A stretch of DNA of 64,000 nucleotides from NCBI RefSeq assembly GCF_030718995.1, contig NZ_CP132204.1, positions 3,038,001 through 3,102,000 on the forward strand, read 5' to 3'. This DNA comes from Arthrobacter oryzae. GTDB lineage: Bacteria > Actinomycetota > Actinomycetes > Actinomycetales > Micrococcaceae. Positions 43,178 to 51,995 of this stretch are shown here, in pieces. A program made the position numbers and the translations under genes. The notes below the pieces were generated by a model that searched no databases, was not told where the DNA came from, and was given only the letters and a program-made list of their open reading frames with translations. Position 1 is the stretch's first letter. The number at the start of each line of letters is the position of its first letter.

Positions 43178-45817
43178 CTATACCTCGTTCTTGTCGAGTT
43201 CCGGTGTGGTGGGCCGCATCGGGATGGTGGATCCGATGAGGACTTTCCCTTTTTCTTCAGCCGTTGCCGGGCGCATCTGGCCGCGCTCGTCGGAGACGAA
43301 AGTGATGGAGTCGTCCTTCTGGTCGGGGGCGTTGACGAAGGAGCGGAACCGGCGGAGGCGCTCCGGGTCCTTCAGCGTGTCGGCCCACTCGTCGACGTAG
43401 GTGTCGACGTGCTTGGCCATCGCGGCTTCGAGGTCCTCGGCGATGCCCAGGGTGTCCTTGACCACCACGTCCTCCACGTGCTTGATGCCGCCGTCGAGCT
43501 CTTCCTGCCAGCGCGCGGTGCGCTGCAGGCGGTCCGCCGTGCGGATGTAGTACATGAAGTAGCGGTCGATGTACTTGATCAGCGTTTCGTCGTCCAGGTC
43601 CTTGGCCAGGAGCTGGGCGTGGGCCGGGGTGGCACCGCCGTTGCCGCCGACGTACAAGTTCCAGCCGTCGGCCGTGGCGATCACACCGACGTCCTTGCCG
43701 CGGGCTTCGGCGCATTCGCGGGCGCAGCCGGAGACGCCCATCTTGAGCTTGTGCGGGCTGCGAAGGCCGCGGTAGCGAAGCTCGAGCTGGATGGCCATGG
43801 CCACCGAGTCCTGCACGCCGAAGCGGCACCAGGTGGACCCGACGCAGGACTTCACCGTGCGCAGGCTCTTGCCGTAGGCCTGGCCGGATTCGAAGCCGGC
43901 GTCCACCAGTTCCTTCCAGATTTCCGGGAGTTCTTCCAGCCGGGCGCCGAACATATCGATGCGCTGGCCGCCGGTGATCTTGGTGTACAGGTTGTACTTC
44001 TCGGCCACGGCGGCAATGACGCCGAGCTTCTTCGGGGTGATCTCACCGCCGGCGATGCGGGGGACCACCGAGTAGGTGCCGTCCTTCTGCATGTTGGCGA
44101 GGGCGCGGTCGTTCGTGTCCTGCAGGGTTCCGCGGCCGGCGTCCAGCACGTAGGCGCTGTTCTGGCTGGCCAGGATGTTGGCGATGGTCGGCTTGCAGAT
44201 GTCGCAGCCGGCGCCGGTGCCGTACTTGGCCATGATCTCTTCGAACGAGGTCAGCTCCAGGACGCGGATGGCGTCGAACAGCTCCTGGCGGGAGAGCTCG
44301 ATGTGCTCGCACAGGGCCTTGGAAACCTCGACGCCGGACTTGGTCAGTTCGCTTTCCAGCAGTTTCTTGAGCATGGGCACGCAGGAACCGCAGCTGGTTC
44401 CGGCTCGGGTGCAGCCCTTGAGCTCGCCGAGTTCCTGGACGGGAGCGTTGCCGTCGCAGGCACCGCAGCCGTTGACGGTGTCGCGGATCGTTCCGGCCGT
44501 CACGTTGTTGCAGGAACACAGGATGGCGTCGTCCGGCAGTTCGGTCTCCGGGGCGTCGCCGCCGCCGGCAGCGCTGAGGAATGCGCCGGGCTCGGCGGGC
44601 AATTCGCGGCCCAGGAGCGGGCGCAGGCTCATGTACGGTGATGCGTCGCCCACGAAGATGCCGCCCAGGAGGGTCTTGGCGTCGTCGGTGGTGACGATCT
44701 TCTGGTAGACGCCGCGCGCCGGGTCCGCGTAGACGATTTCGAGGGCGTGCTCGGTCTTGGCGAATGCGTCACCGAAGCTGGCGACATCCACACCGGACAG
44801 CTTGAGCTTGGTGGCGGTGTCGAAGCCCGGGAAGGTGGCCTCTCCGCCGTGCAGGCGGTCCGCCACGATCTCGGCCATGGTGTTGGCGGGGGCCACGAGG
44901 CCCAGGCACATGCCGCCGAAGTTGGCTACCTCACCGATGGCCCAGATGCCGGGGATCTGGGTTTCGCAGCCGTCGGTGATGACGACGCCGCCGCGGGGGC
45001 CAAGGTCGAACAGCTGTTCCTCGCCTTCGGCAGCGCGGAAGAGCTCATCGCGGGGCTTCACGCCGATGGCAACGATCACGATGTCTGCGGGGATGATGCG
45101 GCCGTCGGCCATGAGCACGCCGGTGACCTGTCCGTCTTCGGACTGCACCTCGGAGGGGAACACGCCGCCGTGGACGGTGAAACCTTTGGCTTCGATCAGG
45201 CGGCCGAGCGCCTGGCCGGCGCCTTCGTCGAGCTGGGTGTTCATGAGCCAGGGGGCGCCGTTGATGACGACGGGCGTCGCGCCGAGCTGCTCGGTGCCGG
45301 CTGCCGATTCCAGGCCGAGGAGGCCGCCGCCGATGGTCACGGCGTTGATCTTGCGGCCGAGCTTCTCAGTGAGCTCGGCGATGGCCTTGTTAATGGCCCA
45401 GACGTCCTCGAGGGTGCGGTAGACATGCACGTGCTCGGCGCCGGGGATCGGCAGGCGGGCGGCGTCCGAACCGGTGGCCACCACGAGTTCGTCGAATTCA
45501 TAGGTGTTGCCGGCCGCCGTCTCCACGGACTTGGCAGCGTGGTTGATCTTGATGACGCGTTCGCCGGTCTTCAGGGCCAGGGCGTCGTGGTCCCACATGG
45601 AGGCGCTGCCGAGGGTGAGGTCCACCTCGCTGTCCGTGAGCGCCTTGCTGAGGGCCACCCGGTCGTAGGGGAGGTGTGCTTCCTCAGTGAGGACCGTGAC
45701 ATGCCAGCCTTCGAGGCCACGGGCATGCATTGCGTCCGCAAAACGGTGGGCCGCGGGGCCGCCGCCGGCGACGACGATGCGGCGCGGAGTCTCGGTGCTT
45801 GAAGTCTGTTCGGTCAC
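43178..45817 (-). CDS. nirB: Assimilatory nitrite reductase [NAD(P)H] large subunit NirB
   Basis: 879 residues from the GTG at 45817 (AAAGG upstream); the frame is open 20 residues further but the homologues begin at TEQTSS. Order: FAD/NAD(P) reductase (VVAGGGPAAHRFADA), BFD-like [2Fe-2S] region with paired cysteines (CSCNNVTAG, GTSCGSC), ferredoxin-like half domains, then the siroheme/[4Fe-4S] Cys motif CVGSTWC...GCAREC. Reduces nitrite to ammonium with six electrons. Forms an operon with cobA and nnaR; the upstream region has a GlnR-like operator. Confidence 0.96.
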   Translation of the reverse strand: MTEQTSSTETPRRIVVAGGGPAAHRFADAMHARGLEGWHVTVLTEEAHLPYDRVALSKALTDSEVDLTLGSASMWDHDALALKTGERVIKINHAAKSVETAAGNTYEFDELVVATGSDAARLPIPGAEHVHVYRTLEDVWAINKAIAELTEKLGRKINAVTIGGGLLGLESAAGTEQLGATPVVINGAPWLMNTQLDEGAGQALGRLIEAKGFTVHGGVFPSEVQSEDGQVTGVLMADGRIIPADIVIVAIGVKPRDELFRAAEGEEQLFDLGPRGGVVITDGCETQIPGIWAIGEVANFGGMCLGLVAPANTMAEIVADRLHGGEATFPGFDTATKLKLSGVDVASFGDAFAKTEHALEIVYADPARGVYQKIVTTDDAKTLLGGIFVGDASPYMSLRPLLGRELPAEPGAFLSAAGGGDAPETELPDDAILCSCNNVTAGTIRDTVNGCGACDGNAPVQELGELKGCTRAGTSCGSCVPMLKKLLESELTKSGVEVSKALCEHIELSRQELFDAIRVLELTSFEEIMAKYGTGAGCDICKPTIANILASQNSAYVLDAGRGTLQDTNDRALANMQKDGTYSVVPRIAGGEITPKKLGVIAAVAEKYNLYTKITGGQRIDMFGARLEELPEIWKELVDAGFESGQAYGKSLRTVKSCVGSTWCRFGVQDSVAMAIQLELRYRGLRSPHKLKMGVSGCARECAEARGKDVGVIATADGWNLYVGGNGGATPAHAQLLAKDLDDETLIKYIDRYFMYYIRTADRLQRTARWQEELDGGIKHVEDVVVKDTLGIAEDLEAAMAKHVDTYVDEWADTLKDPERLRRFRSFVNAPDQKDDSITFVSDERGQMRPATAEEKGKVLIGSTIPMRPTTPELDKNEV

Positions 45818-46110
45818 TGTGGGCCTTTCGCATGGGGCGCAGCGGTGATCTGCGACCATCTCAATCGAGGTGTCCATCCAGACTAGGTACGCGCAGTTTC
45901 GCTTCAGTTTCCCTTATGTTTCGTGAACTTAACTTCTGCATCACGAATGGATTTCCGGGCAGGTGAGTTGCCTTTTACGTGCCGGACACATTGACTGCAC
46001 GCCGTCGAAACACCGGAGCCCTAGCTTGGAGATGTGGCCGCGTCGGCGGTCCGGGCCCGGCAGCCGTTCCAAGGAGCGCCGGGCTGCAGGCAATGCGAGA
46101 GGGGCCGGAA
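45818..46110. promoter_or_regulatory. GlnR-like operator in the divergent nirB/nirD regulatory region
   Basis: Four half-sites at exact 11-bp steps: GTTTC at 45896, 45907 and 45918, then TTAAC at 45929. On the other strand this reads GTTAA-n6-GAAAC-n6-GAAAC-n6-GAAAC, close to the actinobacterial GlnR box (GTnAC/GAAAC half-sites every 11 bp). It is about 80 nt upstream of nirB and 180 nt upstream of nirD, so it could serve both genes. Confidence 0.75.
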
Positions 46111-46476
46111 ATGACCGCAATACTTGAACTTGAAGACCAGACCACCGGATTTGCGACGGGCTGGAACCGCGTCTGCGCCGTGGAGGAACTGGAACTGGCA
46201 TGGGGCGAGGCTGCATTGATCGCCGGCCGCCAGGTGGCGTTGTTCCGTACCGCGGCCGCCCAGGTTTTCGCCGTCGCGCAGGAAGACCCCGCCACGGGCG
46301 CCCATGTGATGGCCCGCGGCATTGTCGGTTCACGCGGAACGCGCCAGACCATTGCGTCGCCGCTGCACAAGGAGGTCTACGACCTCGAAACCGGTGAGTG
46401 CTTTGGCACCGCCGATCTCCGCCTGCCCACGTTCCGCACCCGGTTGGTTGACGGCTACGTGGAAGTTGAGCTCTAG
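46111..46476 (+). CDS. nirD: Assimilatory nitrite reductase small subunit NirD
   Basis: 121 residues from the ATG at 46111 with GAGAGGGG 7 nt upstream; the open frame back to 45979 is discounted. Rieske-like fold with SPLHKEVYDLETGECFG but no complete Cys/His pair for a [2Fe-2S] cluster, normal for NirD of NAD(P)H nitrite reductases. It is divergent from nirB rather than following it, an unusual arrangement that leaves the GlnR site between them. Partner of NirB. Confidence 0.93.
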   Translation: MTAILELEDQTTGFATGWNRVCAVEELELAWGEAALIAGRQVALFRTAAAQVFAVAQEDPATGAHVMARGIVGSRGTRQTIASPLHKEVYDLETGECFGTADLRLPTFRTRLVDGYVEVEL

Positions 46477-46501
46477 GCCGACGAGCTTTGGCCGCTCGCG
46501 G

Positions 46502-48241
46502 CTAGAGCCCCAGGGCCTCCCGTACATCCCCCAGGACGCCGTCGAGAGCTGCCCGGGCCGCCTGCCGCGCCTCGGGCAGCTCTGCGGCTGAGCCCACGCT
46601 TCGGATGACTTCGAGGTAGCACTTGAGTTTCGGCTCGGTGCCGCTGGGACGGATGATCACCCGGCTGAGGTCCTTGGTGAGGTAGAGCAGGCCGTCGGTC
46701 GGCGGCAGGGTTTCGCTGCCTTCGGCCAGGTCCCTGAATGATTCGACGGCGGAACCGCCGAAGGACTCCGGCTGGCTGACCCGTAGCCGGTTCATCATGG
46801 CGTCCAGCAGGCCCAGGTCCGCGACGCGGATGCTGAGCTGGTCGCTGGCATGCAGGCCGTGCACCAGGTACAGCTCGTCGAGCGTATCGAAAATGGTCTT
46901 GCCGTCAGCCTTGGCCGCGGCCGCGAGTTCCGCGATGAGCACCGCGGCGGAGATGCCGTCCTTGTCGCGGACCAGCTCCGGGGCCACACAGTATCCCAGC
47001 GCTTCCTCGTAGCCGTAGAGCAGGCCCGGAACCCGGGAAATCCACTTGAATCCCGTCAGCGTTTCTTCATGGGCGTAACCTGCAGCGGCGGCGATTCGCG
47101 CCAGGAGGCGCGAGGAAACAATCGAATTTGCGAAGACCCCGTGTGCCGCGCTTTCGGCGCCGGCGAGCCGGGCCACGATGTGCGCACCCAGCAATGCCCC
47201 CACTTCGTCGCCCCGCAGCATGCGCCACGAGCCCGTGTCCGGATCCTTGGCGGCCACGGCGGCACGGTCGGCGTCGGGGTCGTTGGCAAGGACAATGTCG
47301 GCATCCACGCGGGACGCAGTTTCCAGCGCAAGATCCAGCGCTCCGGGTTCCTCCGGGTTGGGGAAGTTCACCGTGGGGAAGGCCGGGTCCGGCCGGGCCT
47401 GTTCGGACACCAGGGTGACGTCTTCGAACCCTGCCGCCTTAAGGACGGCAACGGCGGTGTCGCCGCCAACACCGTGCATGGGGGTCAGGACGATCTTCAG
47501 GTCGCGGGCCGGGAACTGTGCGGGCAGCGCCAAGTCCGCCACCGCCGCCTGGTAACCGGCTGTGATCGAGGGCTCCAGCACGGTCCAGCCGGCAGGGGCG
47601 AGGGTGATCGAGTCCAGCCCGCCCACGCGGTCGATTTCCGCGGCGATCCGGGCGTCGTAGGGCGCCACGATCTGCGCTCCGCGCCCGCTCTCCTCCACGG
47701 CATGCCTGCCCAGGTACACCTTGTAGCCGTTGTCCTGCGGAGGGTTGTGGCTGGCAGTCACCATCACGCCGCCGTCGCAATCCAGTGCCCTGACCGCGTA
47801 GGCGAGCAGCGGCGTCGGGAGCGCCTGCGGCATGAGGAAGGTTTCGATTCCCGCGGCCGTGAACACGGCGGCGGTCTCCTTCGCGAAGATGTCGGAGTTG
47901 TACCGGGCGTCATAGCCGACGACGGCGCGCGGCCGGGTGCCCGGCGCGGCTTCCGCCACAGCGGCGGTCAGGAACGCGGCGAAACCTGCGGCCGCCCGCC
48001 GGACAACGACGCGGTTCATCCGGTTGGGCCCGGGGCCAAGCTCGGCGCGGAGGCCTGCGGTGCCGAACTGCAGCGTGCCGCTGAAGCTGTCCTCAAGCTG
48101 CTGGCGGGCGGCGCGAACCCCGTCGCCGGAGAGCTGGATTAGTTCTGTCAAAGCGGCGGCAGTGGCGGGATCCGGATCCTGGGCGGCCCAGTTGCGGGCA
48201 TCGCTCAGCAGCTGCGGAAATTCGGCATCGGAAGACGTCAT
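46502..48241 (-). CDS. Phosphoglucomutase/phosphomannomutase family phosphosugar mutase
   Basis: 579 residues from the ATG at 48241. Interconverts 1- and 6-phosphates of hexoses. The phosphoserine loop is TASHNPPQDNGYK, the metal loop DPDADR (NDPDADRAAV), and the C-terminal phosphate-binding loop RPSGTEPKLK. LQFGTAGLR near the start is typical of the long PMM/PGM form. Related to pmmB-type genes that are near deoD and lpdA in mycobacteria, as here. Could feed UDP- or GDP-sugar synthesis. Convergent with nirD. Confidence 0.93.
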   Translation of the reverse strand: MTSSDAEFPQLLSDARNWAAQDPDPATAAALTELIQLSGDGVRAARQQLEDSFSGTLQFGTAGLRAELGPGPNRMNRVVVRRAAAGFAAFLTAAVAEAAPGTRPRAVVGYDARYNSDIFAKETAAVFTAAGIETFLMPQALPTPLLAYAVRALDCDGGVMVTASHNPPQDNGYKVYLGRHAVEESGRGAQIVAPYDARIAAEIDRVGGLDSITLAPAGWTVLEPSITAGYQAAVADLALPAQFPARDLKIVLTPMHGVGGDTAVAVLKAAGFEDVTLVSEQARPDPAFPTVNFPNPEEPGALDLALETASRVDADIVLANDPDADRAAVAAKDPDTGSWRMLRGDEVGALLGAHIVARLAGAESAAHGVFANSIVSSRLLARIAAAAGYAHEETLTGFKWISRVPGLLYGYEEALGYCVAPELVRDKDGISAAVLIAELAAAAKADGKTIFDTLDELYLVHGLHASDQLSIRVADLGLLDAMMNRLRVSQPESFGGSAVESFRDLAEGSETLPPTDGLLYLTKDLSRVIIRPSGTEPKLKCYLEVIRSVGSAAELPEARQAARAALDGVLGDVREALGL

Positions 48242-48338
48242 AGGAACAAAGCTATCGCCTAACGACCCGGATGCGATGCCCGACAAGCACAGGCGGGCCG
48301 CTTGACAGTAAATTTTCCGGACACGTAATGTCTGAAAA

Positions 48339-48824
48339 ATGAAGATGGGCCAGGGGGTGGAATGGTCGTTGCACTGCTGCGTCAACATGTCCTGGGCGCC
48401 CGCGGGGGAGGCCGTCAACAGCGCCCGGCTGGCCGAGCTCTACCAGTTGCCCGCCGCCTACCTGAACAAGCAGTTGCAGGCACTGGTCCGCGCGGGCGTT
48501 TTGACGTCGGTCTCCGGACCCCGCGGCGGCTTCCAGCTGGCGCGGCCCGCGGACAAGATCACCGTGCTGGACGTGGTGCTGGCCATTGAAGGTCCGGAAC
48601 CCGCTTTTCGCTGCGAATCCATCCTTGCCAACGCGCCGGGAGCGGACCCCGGTGAAGACTACCTGCGCAGCTGCCTGGTGTCGCAGACCATGCGGCAGGC
48701 TGAGCTGGCATGGCGGCAGACGTTGTCCCGGCAGACCATCGCCGGCATTGCCGCCTCGGTGGAGCGGAAGTTTCCCGGGTCCCGGAAGGACATCCTCCGC
48801 CGGCTGAGGCCCGCCCGGTATTAG
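48339..48824 (+). CDS. Rrf2-family transcriptional regulator
   Basis: 161 residues. Winged HTH of the Rrf2 family (AVNSARLAELYQLPAAYLNKQLQAL, then SVSGPRGGFQLARP). IscR and NsrR use three cysteines to hold an Fe-S cluster; here only Cys92 and Cys112 are in the sensing region, plus a CC pair near residue 13. A classic cluster is therefore doubtful and redox sensing by a disulfide is possible. Ends inside a tandem 18-bp repeat that contains its stop codon. Divergent from the mutase gene. Target unknown. Confidence 0.82.
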   Translation: MKMGQGVEWSLHCCVNMSWAPAGEAVNSARLAELYQLPAAYLNKQLQALVRAGVLTSVSGPRGGFQLARPADKITVLDVVLAIEGPEPAFRCESILANAPGADPGEDYLRSCLVSQTMRQAELAWRQTLSRQTIAGIAASVERKFPGSRKDILRRLRPARY

Positions 48825-48860
48825 CTGCCCGCCAGGTACTAGACGCCCGCCAGGTACTAG
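48809..48860 (+). repeat. Three 18-bp tandem repeats spanning the Rrf2 stop codon
   Basis: The unit GCCCGCCAGGTACTAG plus 2 nt occurs at 48809 (variant GCCCGCCCGGTATTAG), 48827 and 48845, period 18. Each unit supplies a TAG in the same frame, so changes in copy number would not extend the protein. Probably slippage duplication; no regulatory role is evident. Confidence 0.75.
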
Positions 48861-48899
48861 GAGTAGACACCGGCGGGCGCCGCGGCAGCCGGGGTGCCG

Positions 48900-49718
48900 T
48901 CAGAGCTTGGCGATGATTTCCGCCAGCAGCTTGGAGATGCGCGGACCGGCGGCCTGCCCGGCTTCCAGGACTTCCTGGTGGCTCAGCGGGACCGGGCTGA
49001 TTCCGGCGGCGAGGTTGGTCACCAGCGAGATGCCGAAGACCTCCATGCCTGCGTGACGGGCGGCGATGGCTTCGAGAGCTGTGGACATGCCCACCAGGTC
49101 AGCACCGATCCGCTTGGCGTACTGGACTTCCGCCGGGGTTTCATAGTGCGGCCCGGTGAACTGCGCGTACACGCCTTCGTCGAGGGAGGGATCGACTTCG
49201 CGGGCCAGCCCCCGGATCCGTGAGGAGTACAGATCTGTCAGGTCAACGAAGGTTGCGCCTTCCAGAGGTGAGGTGGCGGTGAGGTTTATGTGATCTTTGA
49301 TGAGCACGGGCGTGCCCGGAGCCCAGGCCTCGTTGAGCCCGCCGCAGCCGTTGGTCACTACCAGGACCTTGCAGCCGGCCGCCGCGGCCGTCCGGACGCC
49401 GTGCACTACGGCGCGGACGCCCTTGCCTTCGTAGTAGTGCGTCCGGGCGCCGAGCACCAGGGCCCGCTTGCCTTCCCTGGTCAGGACGGAGCGGATGGTG
49501 CCAACATGGCCCTCCACCGCCGGTGCGGAGAAGCCGGGGACCTCGTCCGCGGAGAGCGTGGCCGTGGTCTCGCCGATCAGGTCTGCGGCGTCGCCCCAGC
49601 CTGAGCCCAGCACCAGGGCGACGTCGTGACTGTCCACGCCCGTCTCCTCGGCGATGTAGTCCGCGGCCGCCCGGGCGGCATCAAAAGGGTCCGTGTTCAG
49701 GAATTCTGTATTACTCAC
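48900..49718 (-). CDS. Purine-nucleoside phosphorylase
   Basis: 272 residues. Trimeric-type PNP: phosphorolysis of inosine or guanosine to base and ribose-1-phosphate. LVLGSGWGD (phosphate loop), GRTHYYEG-like GARTHYYEGKG, NGCGGLN, and GTGPHYETPAE-type FTGPHYETPAEV with VGMSTALEAIAARH are all seen. Equivalent of deoD/punA next to lpdA and pmmB in mycobacteria. Divergent from lpdA with about 95 bp between starts. Confidence 0.95.
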   Translation of the reverse strand: MSNTEFLNTDPFDAARAAADYIAEETGVDSHDVALVLGSGWGDAADLIGETTATLSADEVPGFSAPAVEGHVGTIRSVLTREGKRALVLGARTHYYEGKGVRAVVHGVRTAAAAGCKVLVVTNGCGGLNEAWAPGTPVLIKDHINLTATSPLEGATFVDLTDLYSSRIRGLAREVDPSLDEGVYAQFTGPHYETPAEVQYAKRIGADLVGMSTALEAIAARHAGMEVFGISLVTNLAAGISPVPLSHQEVLEAGQAAGPRISKLLAEIIAKL

Positions 49719-49812
49719 TGGTACAAGTTATCGTGCCCGCGGTGCCCTGCCCAGCTGTGGCGCAGCTCCCTTTATTGGTGTGCGGCGGCGGATGGGTAGA
49801 GAATGGATCTTT

Positions 49813-51228
49813 GTGACTACGCATCCGGATTTCAGCTCACCTCGCATCGCAATACTCGGCGGAGGGCCCGGCGGCTATGAAGCCGCCATGGTGGCCGCCT
49901 CACTGGGGGCGCAAGTCACCATCATCGAGCGGGCCGGCCTGGGCGGCTCCGCGGTGCTCACCGACGTCGTACCTTCCAAAACCCTGATCGCGACGGCGGA
50001 CCTGATGACCCGCGTCGGTGAGGCGGGGGAGCTGGGAGTGAAGTTCGACGTCGACGGCGGCGATTTCGCCCCGGTGATGAGGGCGGACCTGAAGCACATC
50101 AACGACCGGCTGCTCACCCTCGCGCGGAAGCAGTCCGAGGACATCCGGACGGGCCTCGAACACCAGGGGGTGCGCATCCTGATCGGGTCCGGCAAGCTCT
50201 TGGACAGCCGTACCATCGAGGTCCTCACCGCGGAGGGCACCGAGACGGTGGAAGCAGACACCATCCTGCTCGCAGTGGGCGCCCACCCGCGTGAACTTCC
50301 CACAGCGCGGCCTGACGGCGACCGGATCCTGAACTGGGCGCAGATCTACAACATGGACGAGCTCCCCGAGGAACTCATTGTGGTGGGCTCCGGCGTCACC
50401 GGCGCGGAATTTGCCTCCGCGTACAACGGCCTGGGTTCCAAGGTCACCCTGATTTCCAGCCGTGACCGCGTGCTGCCGGGCTCGGACACCGATGCCGCGG
50501 AGGTCCTGGAAGGCGTCTTTGAGCGCCGCGGCGTCACGGTGCTATCCCGTTCCCGTGCGGAAACGGTGGAGCGGACGGACGACGGCGTGGTGGTCACCCT
50601 GGGTGACGGCTCCAAGGTCACCGGCAGCCATTGCCTGGTGTGCGTGGGCTCCATCCCCAACACGGCAGGGATTGGACTGGAGGAAGCCGGCGTGGCGCTC
50701 AGCGAGAGCGGCCACATCAAGGTGGACGGTGTCTCCCGCACCACTGCGCCGAACATCTACGCCGCCGGCGACTGCACCGGCGTCCTGGCCCTCGCGTCCG
50801 TCGCTGCGATGCAGGGCCGCATCGCCGTAGCCCACTTCATGGGCGACAGCGTGACCCCGCTGAAGCTGCACCAGGTGGCCTCCAATATCTTCACGTCACC
50901 CGAAATCGCCTCGGTGGGTGTGTCCGAGGCGGAGATCGATTCCGGCAAGTACCAGGGCGACGTGGTCAAGCTGTCGCTGCGCAGCAATGCCCGCGCCAAG
51001 ATGCGCAACCACCGGGACGGGTTCATCAAGATCTTCGCCCGCAAGGGCTCCGGCACCGTGATCGGCGGCGTGGTGGTCGGGCCGAACGCGTCCGAACTGA
51101 TCTTCGCGATTTCCATCGCGGTCACCCAGAAACTGCACGTCGACGACGTCGCCAGCACCTTTACGGTGTACCCGTCACTGAGCGGTTCCATCTCGGAAGC
51201 GGCGCGGCGCCTGCACGTGCATATGTAA
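49813..51228 (+). CDS. lpdA: LpdA-type NAD(P)H-quinone dehydrogenase
   Basis: 471 residues from the GTG at 49813; an ATG at 49792 would add seven residues and is an alternative. A flavoprotein of the dihydrolipoamide dehydrogenase fold: FAD motif ILGGGPGGYEAA, NAD motif VVGSGVTGAEFAS, and FAD-closing YAAGDCTG. The redox CxxxxC near residue 50 is absent (GLGGSAVLTDVVPSK), as in mycobacterial LpdA (Rv3303c), which reduces quinones rather than lipoamide. Divergent from PNP. Confidence 0.9.
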   Translation: MTTHPDFSSPRIAILGGGPGGYEAAMVAASLGAQVTIIERAGLGGSAVLTDVVPSKTLIATADLMTRVGEAGELGVKFDVDGGDFAPVMRADLKHINDRLLTLARKQSEDIRTGLEHQGVRILIGSGKLLDSRTIEVLTAEGTETVEADTILLAVGAHPRELPTARPDGDRILNWAQIYNMDELPEELIVVGSGVTGAEFASAYNGLGSKVTLISSRDRVLPGSDTDAAEVLEGVFERRGVTVLSRSRAETVERTDDGVVVTLGDGSKVTGSHCLVCVGSIPNTAGIGLEEAGVALSESGHIKVDGVSRTTAPNIYAAGDCTGVLALASVAAMQGRIAVAHFMGDSVTPLKLHQVASNIFTSPEIASVGVSEAEIDSGKYQGDVVKLSLRSNARAKMRNHRDGFIKIFARKGSGTVIGGVVVGPNASELIFAISIAVTQKLHVDDVASTFTVYPSLSGSISEAARRLHVHM

Positions 51229-51248
51229 CGTCAGGTGGGCAGACACCG

Positions 51249-51890
51249 TCAGGCGGGCGCGGCCCGGAGGTGGTCCGTGGACACGGCGGTGCGGGTCAGC
51301 CGGGCTGCTCCGAGGTACAACAGCCCGGTGATCAACGGGATCACGCTCATGGCGGAGAGCGAGACCACTCCGGCGAGGCTCCCGAGTGCCGAAAACCCTA
51401 TGGGCCCGAGTCCCAGGGCCAGCAACAGCCAGCCCGCAGCGGCCGTCCGTTTGAGGCCCAGTACGGCTGCCGGAAAGGCTACGACCAGGACCGCCACGGC
51501 GCGGACCGGGCCGTTGGCGTTCTCGAAGGTGCGCCACGACACCGAATCCACGGCGAACCAGATGCCCGCCACCACCAGCAGTGCCGTCAGCGCCGTCAGC
51601 GCGGGGAGGGCCCACGACGGACGCAGCCAGGCGAGTGCGGCCAAGGCAGCCAGCGGCACAGTCCAGGACGTAACCAGTGCGATTCCCTCGCTGCCCCCGG
51701 GATCAGCCAGGGCGTAGCCGCTGATGAACAGACCGGCAAGGACCGTGAAGGCTGCCATGATGGCCGTTGCCGTCCAAGTCAGTGCCTTCGCCCGGGTGGA
51801 GCGGTCCAGCTTCCGCAGGGAGACGATGCCCATCACGGCAGCAAGCACGATGAGTGCGGCCGCGGCAAGGAAGATCGTGACTGCGAACAT
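51249..51890 (-). CDS. Seven-helix hypothetical membrane protein
   Basis: 213 residues with about seven hydrophobic segments (for example VTIFLAAAALIVLAAVMG at the start). No family recognised. A short basic loop (RKLDRSTRAKAL) follows the first helix, and a charged tail closes the protein, so the N-terminus is probably outside. Convergent with lpdA; separated from the lipoprotein gene by a hairpin. Confidence 0.75.
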   Translation of the reverse strand: MFAVTIFLAAAALIVLAAVMGIVSLRKLDRSTRAKALTWTATAIMAAFTVLAGLFISGYALADPGGSEGIALVTSWTVPLAALAALAWLRPSWALPALTALTALLVVAGIWFAVDSVSWRTFENANGPVRAVAVLVVAFPAAVLGLKRTAAAGWLLLALGLGPIGFSALGSLAGVVSLSAMSVIPLITGLLYLGAARLTRTAVSTDHLRAAPA

Positions 51891-51932
51891 GGCAGGCCTC
51901 CCTCGGACTCACGGACTCTAGCTTCCATGACA

Positions 51933-51960
51933 CCCCTTGCCCCGCTGTCAGGGCAAGGGG
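51933..51960 (-). terminator. Perfect 10-bp hairpin after the lipoprotein gene
   Basis: CCCCTTGCCC (51933-51942) pairs with GGGCAAGGGG (51951-51960) across an 8-nt loop. It lies just past the lipoprotein stop on the minus strand. No T-run follows, so efficiency is uncertain. Confidence 0.5.
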
Positions 51961-51995
51961 TCCAAGGTCCCTGGAAAACCGGGCGACCTGCGCCC

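Noticed and set aside
43409..44641. 410-codon plus-strand ORF inside nirB
   Set aside because: It is antisense to a gene with full catalytic motifs; long antisense frames are expected in high-GC DNA. The same applies to 24987-27281, 35117-37060 and 58258-59691.
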